DNA of 64,000 bases. It comes from JAICUF01 sp038250675. Its GTDB lineage: Bacteria > Gemmatimonadota > Gemmatimonadetes > Gemmatimonadales > GWC2-71-9. The notes below the pieces were generated by a model that had not been told where the DNA came from, searched no databases, and saw only the letters and a program-made list of their open reading frames with translations. The first letter of the stretch is position 1, and each line of letters opens with the position of its first letter. The stretch covers positions 62,001 to 126,000 of the forward strand of contig JBBSCB010000003.1 of NCBI GenBank assembly GCA_038250675.1. Reading direction: 5' to 3'. The translations under genes were made by a program, and so were the position numbers. Shown in pieces: positions 31,636-40,308 of this stretch.

Positions 31636-33432
31636 ATGCTGCGTCTCGCCATTGCCCAGATGCGGCCCCGCAAGGGCGCGTACGCGGAAAACCTGCGCCG
31701 GCTGGGCGCCATGTTCCGCGAGGCCGGCGTGTGGAACGAGCCGCCCGACCTGCTCGTCGCGCCGGAGACCGCGCTCACCGGGTACTTCGTCGAGGGCGCG
31801 GTGCGCGAGCTCGCCATGCCCGCCGACCGGCTGTACGACGATCTGGCCCGGGAACACACCGCCTCCGGCGCGCCCGCGATGGACGTGGCGCTCGGGTTCT
31901 ACGAGGTGTTCGAAAACCGGCTCCATAACTCCAGTCTGTATGCCACTCTCGGCGGCGCCGACGCCGGCATCCGCCACGTCCACCGCAAGATCTTCCTGCC
32001 CACCTATGGTGTCTTCGACGAGGAGCGGTTCGTCGAGGCGGGGCGGTCGGTGCAGGCGTTCGACACGCGCTGGGGCCGGGCGTCGATGATCATCTGTGAG
32101 GATGCGTGGCATTCGTTTGCCCCCATGCTCGCCGCGCTCGACGGCGCCCAGCTCATCATCGTACCGAGTGCCAGCCCGGCCCGCGGCATCCAGCCGGACG
32201 GCGACCCCGATCGCCCCGCGAGTCTCTCTCGGTGGGAACGCATCATCCAGGACATCGCCGGCGAACACGGGGTCTACGTCGCGCTGGTGCAGCTCGTGGG
32301 ATTCGAGGGCGGCAAGGCGTTTCCCGGCGGATCGGTGGTCGCGGGCCCCGCCGGCTCGCTGCTGCTGCGCGCGCCGGTGTTCGAGGAGGCGCTGATTCCG
32401 CTGACGCTCGATTTCGACGAGATCACGCGGGCCCGTGCCGACTCGCCGCTGCTGGCGGACCTCGAGATGCGGCTGCCGCATCTGCTGAGTTCGCTGCAGA
32501 GCGCCCGGCGGCGCGAGTCAGCCAGAGCGGAGCGGCACCACGGCGACGCAGCGCCCGAGCCGGGACTGGCGGAGCCGCCGCGTCGGAAACTGGCCGCGCC
32601 TGTGCCCACCGCCGGCGATCCGCTCGACATCGAGGCGGACCTGACCCGGCGCTGGCTGGTGGAATTTCTGCGGGATGAGCTGATCCGCCGCCGCGGCTTC
32701 GAGAAGGCGATCCTGGGGCTCTCGGGCGGCGTGGACAGCGCGCTCGTCGCCTACCTCGCGACCGAGGCGCTGGGGCCGGAGAACGTCATCGGCGTGCGGA
32801 TGCCGTATGGCACATCGAGCCCCGAGAGTCTGGCCCATGGGCAGCTCGTCGCCGATCGGCTGGGGATCGAGCTCCGCACGGTGGACATCTCGGCCGGCGT
32901 CGATGGGCTGGCGGCGGCGGTGGGCGCTCCGCCCTCGCCGACGCGGCTGGGCAACATCATGGCGCGGACCCGCATGATCACGCTCTTCGATCTGTCCGCC
33001 GGCCTGGGTGCGCTGCCGGTGGGCACCGGCAACAAGACCGAGCGGCTGCTGGGCTACTTCACCTGGCACGCCGACGACTCACCACCGGTCAACCCGATCG
33101 GCGATCTGTTCAAGACCCAGGTCTGGCTGCTGGCCCGCCACCTCGGTGTGCCCGAGGAGATCGTGGCCAAGCCGGCCAGCGCCGATCTGATCCACGGGCA
33201 GACCGACGAGGGGGACTTCGGGATTTCCTACGCCAAGGCAGATCTGATCCTGCACTGGCTGCTGCTGGGGTACCGGTCAGACGAGGTGGCGGCGCGCGGC
33301 TTTACCGAGGACGAAGTGGAGCTGGTCCGCAACCGGCTCGACTCGACGCACTGGAAGCGCCGCCTCCCCACCGTCGCCATGCTGAGCCAGACCGCGATCG
33401 GGGAATACTACCTGCGGCCGGTGGACTACTGA
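31636..33432 (+). CDS. nadE: Glutamine-dependent NAD+ synthetase
   Basis: A 598-residue two-domain enzyme that amidates nicotinic acid adenine dinucleotide to NAD+ using glutamine. The N-terminal nitrilase-type glutaminase (about 1-265) has the Glu-Lys-Cys triad in APETALTGY, HRKIFLPTYGVFDE and MIICEDAWH. The C-terminal synthetase (about 310-598) has the PP-loop LGLSGGVDSALVAYLA, then GTGNKTERLLGYFT and GEYYLRPVDY. Length and order match the bacterial long form. ATG 31636 starts the first strand, MLRLAIAQMRP. The gene diverges from crcB across 21 bases and is followed 35 bases on by a thioesterase gene. Confidence 0.95.
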   Translation: MLRLAIAQMRPRKGAYAENLRRLGAMFREAGVWNEPPDLLVAPETALTGYFVEGAVRELAMPADRLYDDLAREHTASGAPAMDVALGFYEVFENRLHNSSLYATLGGADAGIRHVHRKIFLPTYGVFDEERFVEAGRSVQAFDTRWGRASMIICEDAWHSFAPMLAALDGAQLIIVPSASPARGIQPDGDPDRPASLSRWERIIQDIAGEHGVYVALVQLVGFEGGKAFPGGSVVAGPAGSLLLRAPVFEEALIPLTLDFDEITRARADSPLLADLEMRLPHLLSSLQSARRRESARAERHHGDAAPEPGLAEPPRRKLAAPVPTAGDPLDIEADLTRRWLVEFLRDELIRRRGFEKAILGLSGGVDSALVAYLATEALGPENVIGVRMPYGTSSPESLAHGQLVADRLGIELRTVDISAGVDGLAAAVGAPPSPTRLGNIMARTRMITLFDLSAGLGALPVGTGNKTERLLGYFTWHADDSPPVNPIGDLFKTQVWLLARHLGVPEEIVAKPASADLIHGQTDEGDFGISYAKADLILHWLLLGYRSDEVAARGFTEDEVELVRNRLDSTHWKRRLPTVAMLSQTAIGEYYLRPVDY

Positions 33433-33467
33433 CGGCCGGCCAGCCGCCGGCAGCTGCAAAGGATCTC

Positions 33468-33929
33468 ATGGCACCCGAATCCCGTCCCATGTCCTACTCG
33501 CGCGGCGAGATCACGACGTTCGTGATGCCGCACATGCAGAACATCCTCGGCGATCTCTTTGGCGGCAATCTCATGGCGCTGGTGGATCAGGCGGCGGCGG
33601 TGGCGGCGATCCGCCACGCCGGCGGCGCCGCGGTGACGGCAAGCATCGACCGCGTGGACTTCCGTGAGCGGATCAAGGTGGGCGCGCTGGTGAGCTGCCT
33701 CGCGACGGTGGACTTCGTGGGCAACAGCTCGATGGACATCACGGTCGAGGTGTACGCCGAGACCGTGAGCACCGGCGAGCGGCGCCACACGCACACGGCG
33801 CACGTCGTCTTCGTGGCGATCGACGAGTCCGGCAAGCCGCGGCGGGTGCCGCGACTGGTCGCGGAGACGCCGGAGGAGCATGCGCGCTACGAGCAGGCCC
33901 GCCAGCATCGGGAGCGGGCGGGCCGGTGA
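33468..33929 (+). CDS. Acyl-CoA thioesterase, hotdog fold (YciA-like)
   Basis: A 153-residue hotdog-fold thioesterase. The active-site region MPHMQNILGDLFGGNLMALVDQAA contains the Asn and Asp used by YciA/BACH-type acyl-CoA thioesterases, and VDFRERIKVGALVSCLATV follows as the central strand block. It hydrolyses acyl-CoA to free acid and CoA in the cytoplasm; chain-length preference is unknown. ATG 33468 is preceded by AAAGGAT. Its stop overlaps the GTG start of the patatin gene, so the two acyl-ester hydrolases are translationally coupled. Confidence 0.9.
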   Translation: MAPESRPMSYSRGEITTFVMPHMQNILGDLFGGNLMALVDQAAAVAAIRHAGGAAVTASIDRVDFRERIKVGALVSCLATVDFVGNSSMDITVEVYAETVSTGERRHTHTAHVVFVAIDESGKPRRVPRLVAETPEEHARYEQARQHRERAGR

Positions 33930-34750
33930 CCTCGCGGCGCGTCGTCGCGGCGCTGAGCGGCGGCGGCGCCAAGGCGGCGGCGCATGTGGGGGCGATGCGC
34001 GCGCTGGCGGAAGCCGGCCTGGCTCCGACGCGCTATGTGGGGACGTCGCTGGGCGCGGTGATCGGCGCGGGGTTTGCCGCCGGGCTCTCGCCTGACCAGA
34101 TCCTCGAACGGCTGGCCGGTGCGGGGAAGGCCGGCATCGCCCGCACCGCCCTGGCGCCGCTGGCAGGGCTTTATCTCCGGTCGCTGATGCGCCCCGAGCC
34201 GCTGCGCCGCGCCATCGAGGCGTTCATCCCGGCGCGTCGCTTTTCCGATCTGGCGCTCCCGCTCACCGTGACCGCGGTCGATCTCGACACCGGAGCGCAG
34301 GTGCTGCTGGGGGCGGGCGGCGAGGATGTGCCGCTGATCGACGCGCTCATGGCGTCGTCGGCGCTGCCCATGTTCTACCCGCCGGTCGAGATCGACGGCC
34401 GCCGCCTGGCCGATGGCGGATTGCGCGGCGTGGTGCCGCTCGAGGCGGCGGCGGTGGATGCCGATCGCGTCGTAGCGGTGGACATCGGGGCCGGTTTCGA
34501 CGATGAGGCAGCGGGTCCCTCGCCGTATCCGTCGCTGGTCCGCGCGCACAACGATGCGATGGGGATTCTCATGGCGGCCAATACGGAACTGTCGCTCGCG
34601 GTGTGGCGAGCCGATCCGGGCCGCCCGCCGCTGATCTACATCCGCCCGCGGGTCGAGCGGAATGCAACCTTCCGCATGGATCGCGTCCGGGCGTACGCCG
34701 ACGAAGGGTATCGCGCGGCGCGTGAGGTGCTCACCGGCGAGCACCCCTGA
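33926..34750 (+). CDS. Patatin-like phospholipase (RssA-type)
   Basis: A 274-residue cytoplasmic lipid acyl hydrolase. The oxyanion motif SGGGAKAAAHVG lies at about residues 11-22, the nucleophile is the Ser of GTSLGA (about 41), and the Asp of the Ser-Asp dyad is in LADGGLRGVVPLEAA. The start is GTG 33926, overlapping the thioesterase stop by 4 bases. The size fits the bacterial NTE/RssA group, with no cyclic-nucleotide or membrane domains. Its coupling to a thioesterase suggests a shared role in phospholipid or acyl-chain turnover. Confidence 0.88.
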   Translation: MTSRRVVAALSGGGAKAAAHVGAMRALAEAGLAPTRYVGTSLGAVIGAGFAAGLSPDQILERLAGAGKAGIARTALAPLAGLYLRSLMRPEPLRRAIEAFIPARRFSDLALPLTVTAVDLDTGAQVLLGAGGEDVPLIDALMASSALPMFYPPVEIDGRRLADGGLRGVVPLEAAAVDADRVVAVDIGAGFDDEAAGPSPYPSLVRAHNDAMGILMAANTELSLAVWRADPGRPPLIYIRPRVERNATFRMDRVRAYADEGYRAAREVLTGEHP

Positions 34751-34821
34751 GCGGGCGCCGCCCTTGACCGCCCGGCCCCCGCCCGCAGATTGCGACGGAC
34801 ACAACTCTGACTGGACTGCCG

Positions 34822-35229
34822 ATGCGCGCATCCGACGTGATGGTGAAGGATCCGCAGGTCGCCGTGGCCGGCGCCATGGCGAGCGAGGTGGCGATCATGC
34901 TTCGTGATCGCAACATCTCGGTCGTGCCGGTGGTGGACGATCACCGCACCCGGCGCTTCCTCGGCACGCTCAGCGACCGCGACCTCGTCACCCGCTGCGT
35001 GGCCGCGGGAAAGGTGCCGATGCAGACCCGCGCCGACGAGGTGATGCGCACCAATTCTCCCGTGGTCCTGGCCGACCAGGAGCTGAACGGTTACGCGCTG
35101 CGGCTGGACGGCGAGCCCAACGAATCGCACCTGCGTCCCACGATCACGGTGGTGGATGAGGAGTCGCGGGTAATCGGGTTCATCAGCCATCCCGAGCAGC
35201 TCGCCGGCATCCGGATCGTGGCGGGCTGA
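34822..35229 (+). CDS. Small CBS-pair protein
   Basis: A 135-residue protein made of one CBS-domain pair. The first repeat has MRASDVMVKDPQVAV and ISVVPVVDDHRTRRFLGTLSDRDLVTR; the second has ADEVMRTNSPVVL and a slightly altered VVDEESRVIGFISH. Such free-standing Bateman modules bind adenosine nucleotides and regulate a partner enzyme or channel. The partner is not known. A TTGACC at 34764-34769 in the 71-base gap before it may be part of a promoter. The next gene (DUF2203) starts 3 bases after the stop. Confidence 0.87.
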   Translation: MRASDVMVKDPQVAVAGAMASEVAIMLRDRNISVVPVVDDHRTRRFLGTLSDRDLVTRCVAAGKVPMQTRADEVMRTNSPVVLADQELNGYALRLDGEPNESHLRPTITVVDEESRVIGFISHPEQLAGIRIVAG

Positions 35230-35232
35230 GCG

Positions 35233-35658
35233 ATGGCCGATCTCCGGCTGTTCACACTGGCCGAAGCGGAGCGGACGCTGCCGCTGGTGCGGCGGGTGGT
35301 CGATGACCTGCTGCAGGAATACCCTGCGTGGCGCGCCGCAGTGGGCCGCTACGAGGTGGTGGCCGGCGGAGCCAGGGCCGACTGGGGCGAGACGCCGGAG
35401 CTGATCTCCGCGCGGGAAGCGGTGGCGCGTCACGCGGAGCAGATTAACGGCTATCTCAGGGAGTTTGAGGCGATCGGCTGCATCTTCAAGGGGTTCGACG
35501 CGGGGCTGGTGGACTTCTACTCCCTGCGCGACGACCGGCCGATTTTCCTCTGCTGGCGGATGGGCGAGGACCGGATCACCCACTGGCACGACATCGACGG
35601 CGGCTATTCCGGCCGCCAGCCGATCGACGATGCCGTACTCAGCGGAGACCTGCGATGA
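35233..35658 (+). CDS. DUF2203 family protein
   Basis: A 141-residue soluble protein of the DUF2203 family, unknown in function. The features are LFTLAEAERTLPLVRRVV at the N-terminus and the C-terminal GCIFKGFDAGLVDFYSLRD and CWRMGEDRITHWHDID stretches, which are well conserved in the family. The central part is a predicted helical hairpin. It lies between a CBS-pair gene (3-base gap) and a membrane gene (4-base overlap, ATGA), so these three are one operon. Confidence 0.85.
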   Translation: MADLRLFTLAEAERTLPLVRRVVDDLLQEYPAWRAAVGRYEVVAGGARADWGETPELISAREAVARHAEQINGYLREFEAIGCIFKGFDAGLVDFYSLRDDRPIFLCWRMGEDRITHWHDIDGGYSGRQPIDDAVLSGDLR

Positions 35659-36122
35659 CGCGTGTGTGGCTCTTTCTGCATCTGTTCGGCTTTACGCTGT
35701 GGATCGGCGGCGCGCTGGCGGTCATGGTGGCCGGCATCGCCGGTCGGCGGGAGGAGCGGGCGGGCCTGGCAGCGATCGTGCGGGCCCAGTCGGCGGTGTA
35801 CCGGATGGTGATCGGTCCGGGCGCGATCATCGCGGTGCTGTCCGGGATTCTGCTCACCTTCCGGAACTCGGGCGCGCGGTATCCCGGCGCCGATCTCTGG
35901 CTGATCCTGATGCAGGGGGCCGGGATTGTGGCCGCCCTGATCACGCTGTTCGTGAGCGTGCCGACCGCGGCCAAGCTGACCCGGCTCGACCACTCGGGCA
36001 AGACGGCCGCCTACTTCGACGAGCTCCGCAACCGGCAGAAGCTGGTCAGCACGGTGGTGGGGATGCTCGCGCTCGCCGCGCTCCTGGGCGGGCTCATGGT
36101 GGCGCACGGCTCGGCCTACTGA
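35655..36122 (+). CDS. Four-helix membrane protein, DUF2269/CopD-like
   Basis: A 155-residue inner-membrane protein with four helices. The opening helix, VWLFLHLFGFTLWIGGALAVMV, carries the His and WIGG pattern of DUF2269/CopD-related proteins, and the rest alternates helices with short charged loops. Function is unknown; related proteins are suspected to bind haem or copper. The ATG overlaps the DUF2203 stop. A G/C-rich hairpin lies 27 bases beyond the stop. Confidence 0.72.
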   Translation: MTRVWLFLHLFGFTLWIGGALAVMVAGIAGRREERAGLAAIVRAQSAVYRMVIGPGAIIAVLSGILLTFRNSGARYPGADLWLILMQGAGIVAALITLFVSVPTAAKLTRLDHSGKTAAYFDELRNRQKLVSTVVGMLALAALLGGLMVAHGSAY

Positions 36123-36148
36123 AACGGGGTCCGCGACAGTGCAGGATC

Positions 36149-36173
36149 GAGGGGCGGCCGCCGGCCGCCCCTC
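36149..36173. terminator. Strong hairpin between convergent genes, no U-tract
   Basis: An 11-bp perfect stem GAGGGGCGGCC (36149-36159) with its complement at 36163-36173 and a 3-base loop lies between the convergent membrane-protein and mutY genes. There is no T-run on either side, so it is at best a weak or factor-assisted terminator, or an RNA 3'-end stabiliser. Confidence 0.5.
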
Positions 36174-36179
36174 GTCGTG

Positions 36180-36866
36180 TCAGGGTGCCGCCGACCGGGT
36201 CCGGCGTCCCGTGGCGCACGCCGGACGGACCGGGCAACTCTCACAGCGGGCCACCCGCGCGGTGCAGACCAGGGCGCCCAGCTCCATGATGGCCTGATTG
36301 AATGTCCAGGCATCGGCGCCGCGGCGGGGCAGGATCGCCGCGGCGGTATCCCAGAGCCGCCGCTCCAGCGCGCGCCGGGGGGCGCGCGGGTGGAAGGCGC
36401 GGCGCAGCACGCGGGCGACGTTGGTGTCCACCGCCGGGGTGCGCCGCTCGAAGGCAAAGCTCGCCACCGCGCCCGCCGTGTAGCGACCGACGCCGGGCAG
36501 TCCGCGCAGGACGGCGGGGTCATCCGGCAGCAAGCCGTCGTGATCGCGCACCACCTGCTGCGCCAGCCGATGGAGGTTGGCGGCGCGGCGATAGTAGCCG
36601 AGCCCGTCCCAGCTCTCGCGAACGGCGGCGGGCGCTGCCGTGGCCAGGACGCCGAGCGTGGGATAGCTGGACAGGAAGCGGTGGTAGTACGCCTCGACCC
36701 GCGTGACCTGGGTCTGCTGCAGCATGAATTCGGAGACGATGATGTGGTACGGGTCGCGGGTGTGGCGCCACGGAAGGTCCCGTCCCGCCGCGCGAAACCA
36801 GCGCAGCAGCCGCCGCCGGAATAACGCCGCATCCGGGGGTATGCGAGGGGTAGACTTACGGGCCAT
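36180..36866 (-). CDS. mutY: Short-form adenine DNA glycosylase MutY
   Basis: A 228-residue HhH-GPD glycosylase with a [4Fe-4S] cluster. The catalytic Glu is in VSEFMLQQTQVTRVE, the hairpin and general Asp are in LPGVGRYTAGAVASF and AVDTNVARVL, and the cluster ligands read C-x6-C-x2-C-x5-C from CTARVARC to RPAC, exactly as in MutY. The protein stops about 12 residues after the cluster, so the C-terminal Nudix-like domain (normally about 100 residues) that recognises 8-oxoguanine is absent. ATG 36866 is used; a longer start at 36893 would overlap mlaE. It is divergent from mlaE with about 20 bases between starts. Confidence 0.88.
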   Translation of the reverse strand: MARKSTPRIPPDAALFRRRLLRWFRAAGRDLPWRHTRDPYHIIVSEFMLQQTQVTRVEAYYHRFLSSYPTLGVLATAAPAAVRESWDGLGYYRRAANLHRLAQQVVRDHDGLLPDDPAVLRGLPGVGRYTAGAVASFAFERRTPAVDTNVARVLRRAFHPRAPRRALERRLWDTAAAILPRRGADAWTFNQAIMELGALVCTARVARCESCPVRPACATGRRTRSAAP

Positions 36867-36886
36867 GGTGGAGCAAGATACACCCC

Positions 36887-37681
36887 ATGGCAACGGCCAC
36901 TGAATCGTCCGATCCGCGCGTTCTGCTTGGCCGCTTCATCCTCACCGGGATGGCGCATGTCGGCCGCGTCAGCATGCTCGTGGTGGAGATCGTGCGCGGC
37001 CTGCGCGAGGTCCGCATCTGGGTGCCGCGCGCCTTCACCGAGGCGTGGAACATCGGCGTCGGCAGTCTCTTCATCGTCCTGCTCGTCTCGGCCTTTGCCG
37101 GTGCGGTGACGGCGCTGCAGGCGGGCTACCAGTTCACCGGCAGTCTGCCCTACTACGTCGTGGGCACGCTGGTGACCGAGTCCATCGTGCTCGAGCTGGG
37201 CCCGGTGCTCGTCGGCCTCATCCTGGCCGGCCGGATCGGGGCGCGCTATGCCGCGGAACTCGGGACCATGCGCGTGACGGAGCAGATCGACGCGCTGGAA
37301 AGCCTGGGCCGTTCGCCCGCCTCGCACCTCATCATTCCGCGGGTCGTGGCCGGGCTCATCATGATCCCGGTGCTGGTGATCTTTGCCGACGTCGTGGGGG
37401 TGGGCTCCGGCTGGTGGGCGGCGCGACAGGTGCTGCCGCTCACCAACAGCGACTTTGCCTACGGCGCCCAGGCGTTCTGGCGGCCGTTCGACGCGTACTA
37501 CTCGCTGATCAAGGCGTTCTTCTTTGCCGGGGCGATCACCATCATCCCCTGCTATATGGGCTTCAGCACGGGGCAGGGCGCCGAAGGCGTGGGCCGGTCC
37601 ACCACGGCGGCGGTGGTGAGCAGCTCGGTGCTGATCCTGCTGCTCGACACGCTGCTGGCCAAGCTGCTGCTCAACTCATGA
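36887..37681 (+). CDS. mlaE: MlaE-type ABC transporter permease
   Basis: A 264-residue inner-membrane permease of the Mla phospholipid transport system, which moves lipids between the inner and outer membranes. MlaE hallmarks are ALQAGYQFTG, LVTESIVLELGPVLVGLILAGRIGARYAAELGTM and the VTEQIDALESLG coupling helix. Five helices are visible. It is followed by the ATPase (22-base gap) and the MCE-domain protein, giving the order E-F-D. No mlaB or mlaC homologue is adjacent. The operon begins with this gene. Confidence 0.93.
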   Translation: MATATESSDPRVLLGRFILTGMAHVGRVSMLVVEIVRGLREVRIWVPRAFTEAWNIGVGSLFIVLLVSAFAGAVTALQAGYQFTGSLPYYVVGTLVTESIVLELGPVLVGLILAGRIGARYAAELGTMRVTEQIDALESLGRSPASHLIIPRVVAGLIMIPVLVIFADVVGVGSGWWAARQVLPLTNSDFAYGAQAFWRPFDAYYSLIKAFFFAGAITIIPCYMGFSTGQGAEGVGRSTTAAVVSSSVLILLLDTLLAKLLLNS

Positions 37682-37703
37682 GCGATCGATTCGTGAGCGG
37701 CCG

Positions 37704-38459
37704 ATGATCGAGCTCCGGCGGGTCTGCAAGCGGTTTGGCGACCACATCATCCTGGATGGCGTGGACTTCGTCGTGCAGGATGGCGAGACGGTCGCGCTGC
37801 TGGGCCCGTCCGGCACCGGCAAGAGCGTGCTGCTCAAGCACATCATCGGCCTGATCAAACCGGATTCCGGGCAGGTGCTGGTGGACGGGCTCCGCGTGGC
37901 CCGGCTCAAGCGCGAGGCTCTCGCGCACCTTCGCTACAAGATCGGCTACGTCTTCCAGAACGGCGCGCTGTTCGATTCCGACAACGTGTTCGAGAACATC
38001 CGCCTCGGGATCTCGGACGTCGAGAAGTACGAGGACGAGGACTACGCCCGCGACCGGGTGAACCAGGTGGTCAAGCTGGTCAACCTGCCGGCCGACGTGA
38101 TCGGGAAGTATCCGGCCGAGCTGTCGGGCGGGATGCGCAAGCGGGTGGGCATCGCACGGGCCATCGTGGGCGAGCCCAAGTACCTGCTCTACGATGAACC
38201 CACGTCCGGGCTCGATCCGGTCAATTCCGACATCATCGACGGGCTGGTGGAGCGGCTGGCCGACGAGCTGGGCGTCACCAGCGTGATGGTGACGCACGAC
38301 GTCCGCGGCGCCTTCCGCGTCGCCGACCGCCTGGCACTGCTCAGCAACGGCAAGATCATCATGCAGGGCACGCAGGAAGAGTTCCTCGCCTCCGACAACC
38401 CGACGGTGAAGGAATTTCTCGAGCGCGACTTCGCCACTCCCCCTTCCGCCGCGGCCTGA
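37704..38459 (+). CDS. mlaF: MlaF-type ABC transporter ATPase
   Basis: A 251-residue nucleotide-binding protein. Walker A is LGPSGTGKSVLLKHIIGL (about 35-52), the Q-loop is YVFQNGALFDS, the signature is LSGGMRKRVGIARA and Walker B with the catalytic Glu is YLLYDEPTSGLDP, followed by the switch His in VMVTHD. LFDS after the Q-loop and GGMRKRVG are characteristic of MlaF. It powers lipid movement through MlaE. It lies between mlaE and mlaD in the same operon. Confidence 0.95.
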   Translation: MIELRRVCKRFGDHIILDGVDFVVQDGETVALLGPSGTGKSVLLKHIIGLIKPDSGQVLVDGLRVARLKREALAHLRYKIGYVFQNGALFDSDNVFENIRLGISDVEKYEDEDYARDRVNQVVKLVNLPADVIGKYPAELSGGMRKRVGIARAIVGEPKYLLYDEPTSGLDPVNSDIIDGLVERLADELGVTSVMVTHDVRGAFRVADRLALLSNGKIIMQGTQEEFLASDNPTVKEFLERDFATPPSAAA

Positions 38460-38468
38460 GCCCAATTC

Positions 38469-39380
38469 ATGGATCTTCACTACAAGCGGGAAGTCACCGT
38501 CGGCACCCTCGTCATCGTGGGCTTCGCGGTCTTCATCCTCGGCACAATGTGGCTCAAGGGCCGCGACTTCAAGCGGGGTGACCACACGAACATCGAGTTT
38601 TCCAACGTGGGCAGCCTGAAGGAGGCGTCGCCGGTGCAGGTGGCCGGCGTGCTCAAGGGCAAGGTCCAGAAGATCACGCTGATCGATCAGGACCACGTGA
38701 TGGTGGAAATCAGCCTGGCCAAGGACGCGCAGCCGCACGTGGACGCGGCCGCGACGATCGTCTCGCTCAATCTCACCGGTGATGCCGGGATCGCGTTCCG
38801 CCCCGGTGAAGCGCCGACGATGCTGCCCAGCGGCCAGGTCATCAAGGGCACCCTGGCGCCGGGCCTCGGCGACGTCATGGCCAAGCTCAGTGCCCGGGGC
38901 GACAGCATCCTGACTAATGTGCAGCACCTGGTGGACACCGCGATGGTCAATCAGCTCCGGGCCACCACCAGCGCCGCGCAGCAGACGCTGGCGGCGGCGC
39001 GGCGCACCATGGAGATCTACGGTAATCCCAACGCCGGGCCCACCTACGAGCTCACGCGCACGATGTCGCAGTTTCGCCAGCTCGGTGCCCGGCTCGACAG
39101 CACGCTCGCCAATCCCGAGTTCCAGCGCGCGCTGGGCAAGTCCGACTCGCTGGCCACCAGTCTCCGCGACATGAGCACGCAGTTCGCCCGCACCGGCGCG
39201 CGCCTCGACACCATCCTCGGCAGGATCCAGCGCGGCGAGGGATCGATCGGCAAGCTGATGACCGATACGGCGTTCTACCAGAACGTCGCCAATCTCACCG
39301 CGTCCCTGGATTCCATCCTGGTGCAGATCAAGAAGAACCCGGGGAAGATTCAGCTCACGGTGCCCGTCAAGATCTTCTGA
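38469..39380 (+). CDS. mlaD: MlaD-type MCE-domain lipid-binding protein
   Basis: A 303-residue protein with one N-terminal membrane helix (about 12-28) and one periplasmic MCE domain (about 37-115; IEFSNVGSLKEASPVQVAGVLKGKV). The rest (about 125-303) is a long helical region with the coiled-coil-like DTAMVNQLRATTSAAQQTLAAA. MCE rings form the periplasmic part of the Mla complex and bind phospholipid. At 303 residues it is longer than E. coli MlaD (about 180), closer to helix-extended MCE proteins that may bridge further into the periplasm. The third gene of mlaEFD. Confidence 0.9.
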   Translation: MDLHYKREVTVGTLVIVGFAVFILGTMWLKGRDFKRGDHTNIEFSNVGSLKEASPVQVAGVLKGKVQKITLIDQDHVMVEISLAKDAQPHVDAAATIVSLNLTGDAGIAFRPGEAPTMLPSGQVIKGTLAPGLGDVMAKLSARGDSILTNVQHLVDTAMVNQLRATTSAAQQTLAAARRTMEIYGNPNAGPTYELTRTMSQFRQLGARLDSTLANPEFQRALGKSDSLATSLRDMSTQFARTGARLDTILGRIQRGEGSIGKLMTDTAFYQNVANLTASLDSILVQIKKNPGKIQLTVPVKIF

Positions 39381-39390
39381 GCCGGCCGCC

Positions 39391-40308
39391 GTGCTGACCG
39401 TCACCTTCCTCGGCACCGGCGCCGCCTGTCCCAGCGTCGATCGCAACGTGAGCGCGCTCGCCGTGGCGCGCGAGGGCGAGACGTTGCTGTTCGACTGCGG
39501 CGAGGGCACCCAGCGCCAGATGATGCGCTACGGGGTGAGCTTTGCCTTCCGCGAGATCTTCTTCAGCCACTACCACGCCGATCACATTCTGGGCGTCACC
39601 GGACTGCTCCGCACCATGGGGCTGCAGGACCGCACCGCGCCGGTGACGCTCTACGGGCCGCGCGGCGCGTCGCGCCACCTGGGTGCCGCCGTGGCGCTGG
39701 GCGTCGAGCGGAGCCGCTTTCCCATCGAGATCATCGAGGTCAAGCCGGGTGATCGGCTCGAGCGCGACGAGTATGCGCTCCAGGTCTTTGCAACCGAGCA
39801 CCGGGCGGACACGATCGGCTGGGCGCTGGTGGAGCACGACCGGCTGGGGCGGTTCGACCCCGCGCGCGCCATCGAGCTGGGCGTGCCCGAGGGGCCGCTC
39901 TGGGGCCGGATCCACAAGGGACAGAGCGTGTCGCTGCCCGACGGCCGCACGGTGACGCCGGCCGAGCTGGTGGGCCCGACGCGGCCGGGTCGGCGCTTCG
40001 TCTACTCGGGAGACACGCGGCCGAGTGCGGCGGTGGTCGAGGCGGCCCGCGGCGCCGACCTGCTGGTGCACGAGGCCACCTTTGGCGACGACGAGCTGGA
40101 GCGCGCCCGCGAGACCGGGCACTCGACGGCGGCCGAGGCGGCCGGGGTGGCACATGCGGCGGGGGTGCGGCGGCTGGTGCTGACGCACATCAGCCCGCGC
40201 TACACGCGGGACGCGCCGGAGCTCCTGGCCGAGGCGCGTGCCGTCTTTCCGGAGGTGAGCATCGCGCGGGACGGGATGAGCGTGACGGTGCCGTTCGCGG
40301 ATGCCTGA
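39391..40308 (+). CDS. rnz: Ribonuclease Z
   Basis: A 305-residue metallo-beta-lactamase-fold endonuclease that trims tRNA 3' ends. The zinc motif is FSHYHADHILG; the opening FLGTGAACPSVDRNVSALAV, DCGEGTQRQMM, the flexible-arm region GRIHKGQSVSLPDG, YSGDTRPS and THISPRY are all RNase Z features. The start is GTG 39391, 10 bases after mlaD. The stop overlaps the photolyase start by 8 bases. It lies 1.5 kb before two tRNA genes, one of which (and possibly both) lacks an encoded CCA, for which RNase Z processing would be needed. Confidence 0.94.
   Translation: MLTVTFLGTGAACPSVDRNVSALAVAREGETLLFDCGEGTQRQMMRYGVSFAFREIFFSHYHADHILGVTGLLRTMGLQDRTAPVTLYGPRGASRHLGAAVALGVERSRFPIEIIEVKPGDRLERDEYALQVFATEHRADTIGWALVEHDRLGRFDPARAIELGVPEGPLWGRIHKGQSVSLPDGRTVTPAELVGPTRPGRRFVYSGDTRPSAAVVEAARGADLLVHEATFGDDELERARETGHSTAAEAAGVAHAAGVRRLVLTHISPRYTRDAPELLAEARAVFPEVSIARDGMSVTVPFADA

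Noticed and set aside
37671..39509. A 612-codon open frame on the minus strand opposite mlaF and mlaD
   Set aside because: It is antisense to well-conserved genes, arises from high third-position GC, and encodes a His/Arg/Asp-rich sequence with no fold or motif.
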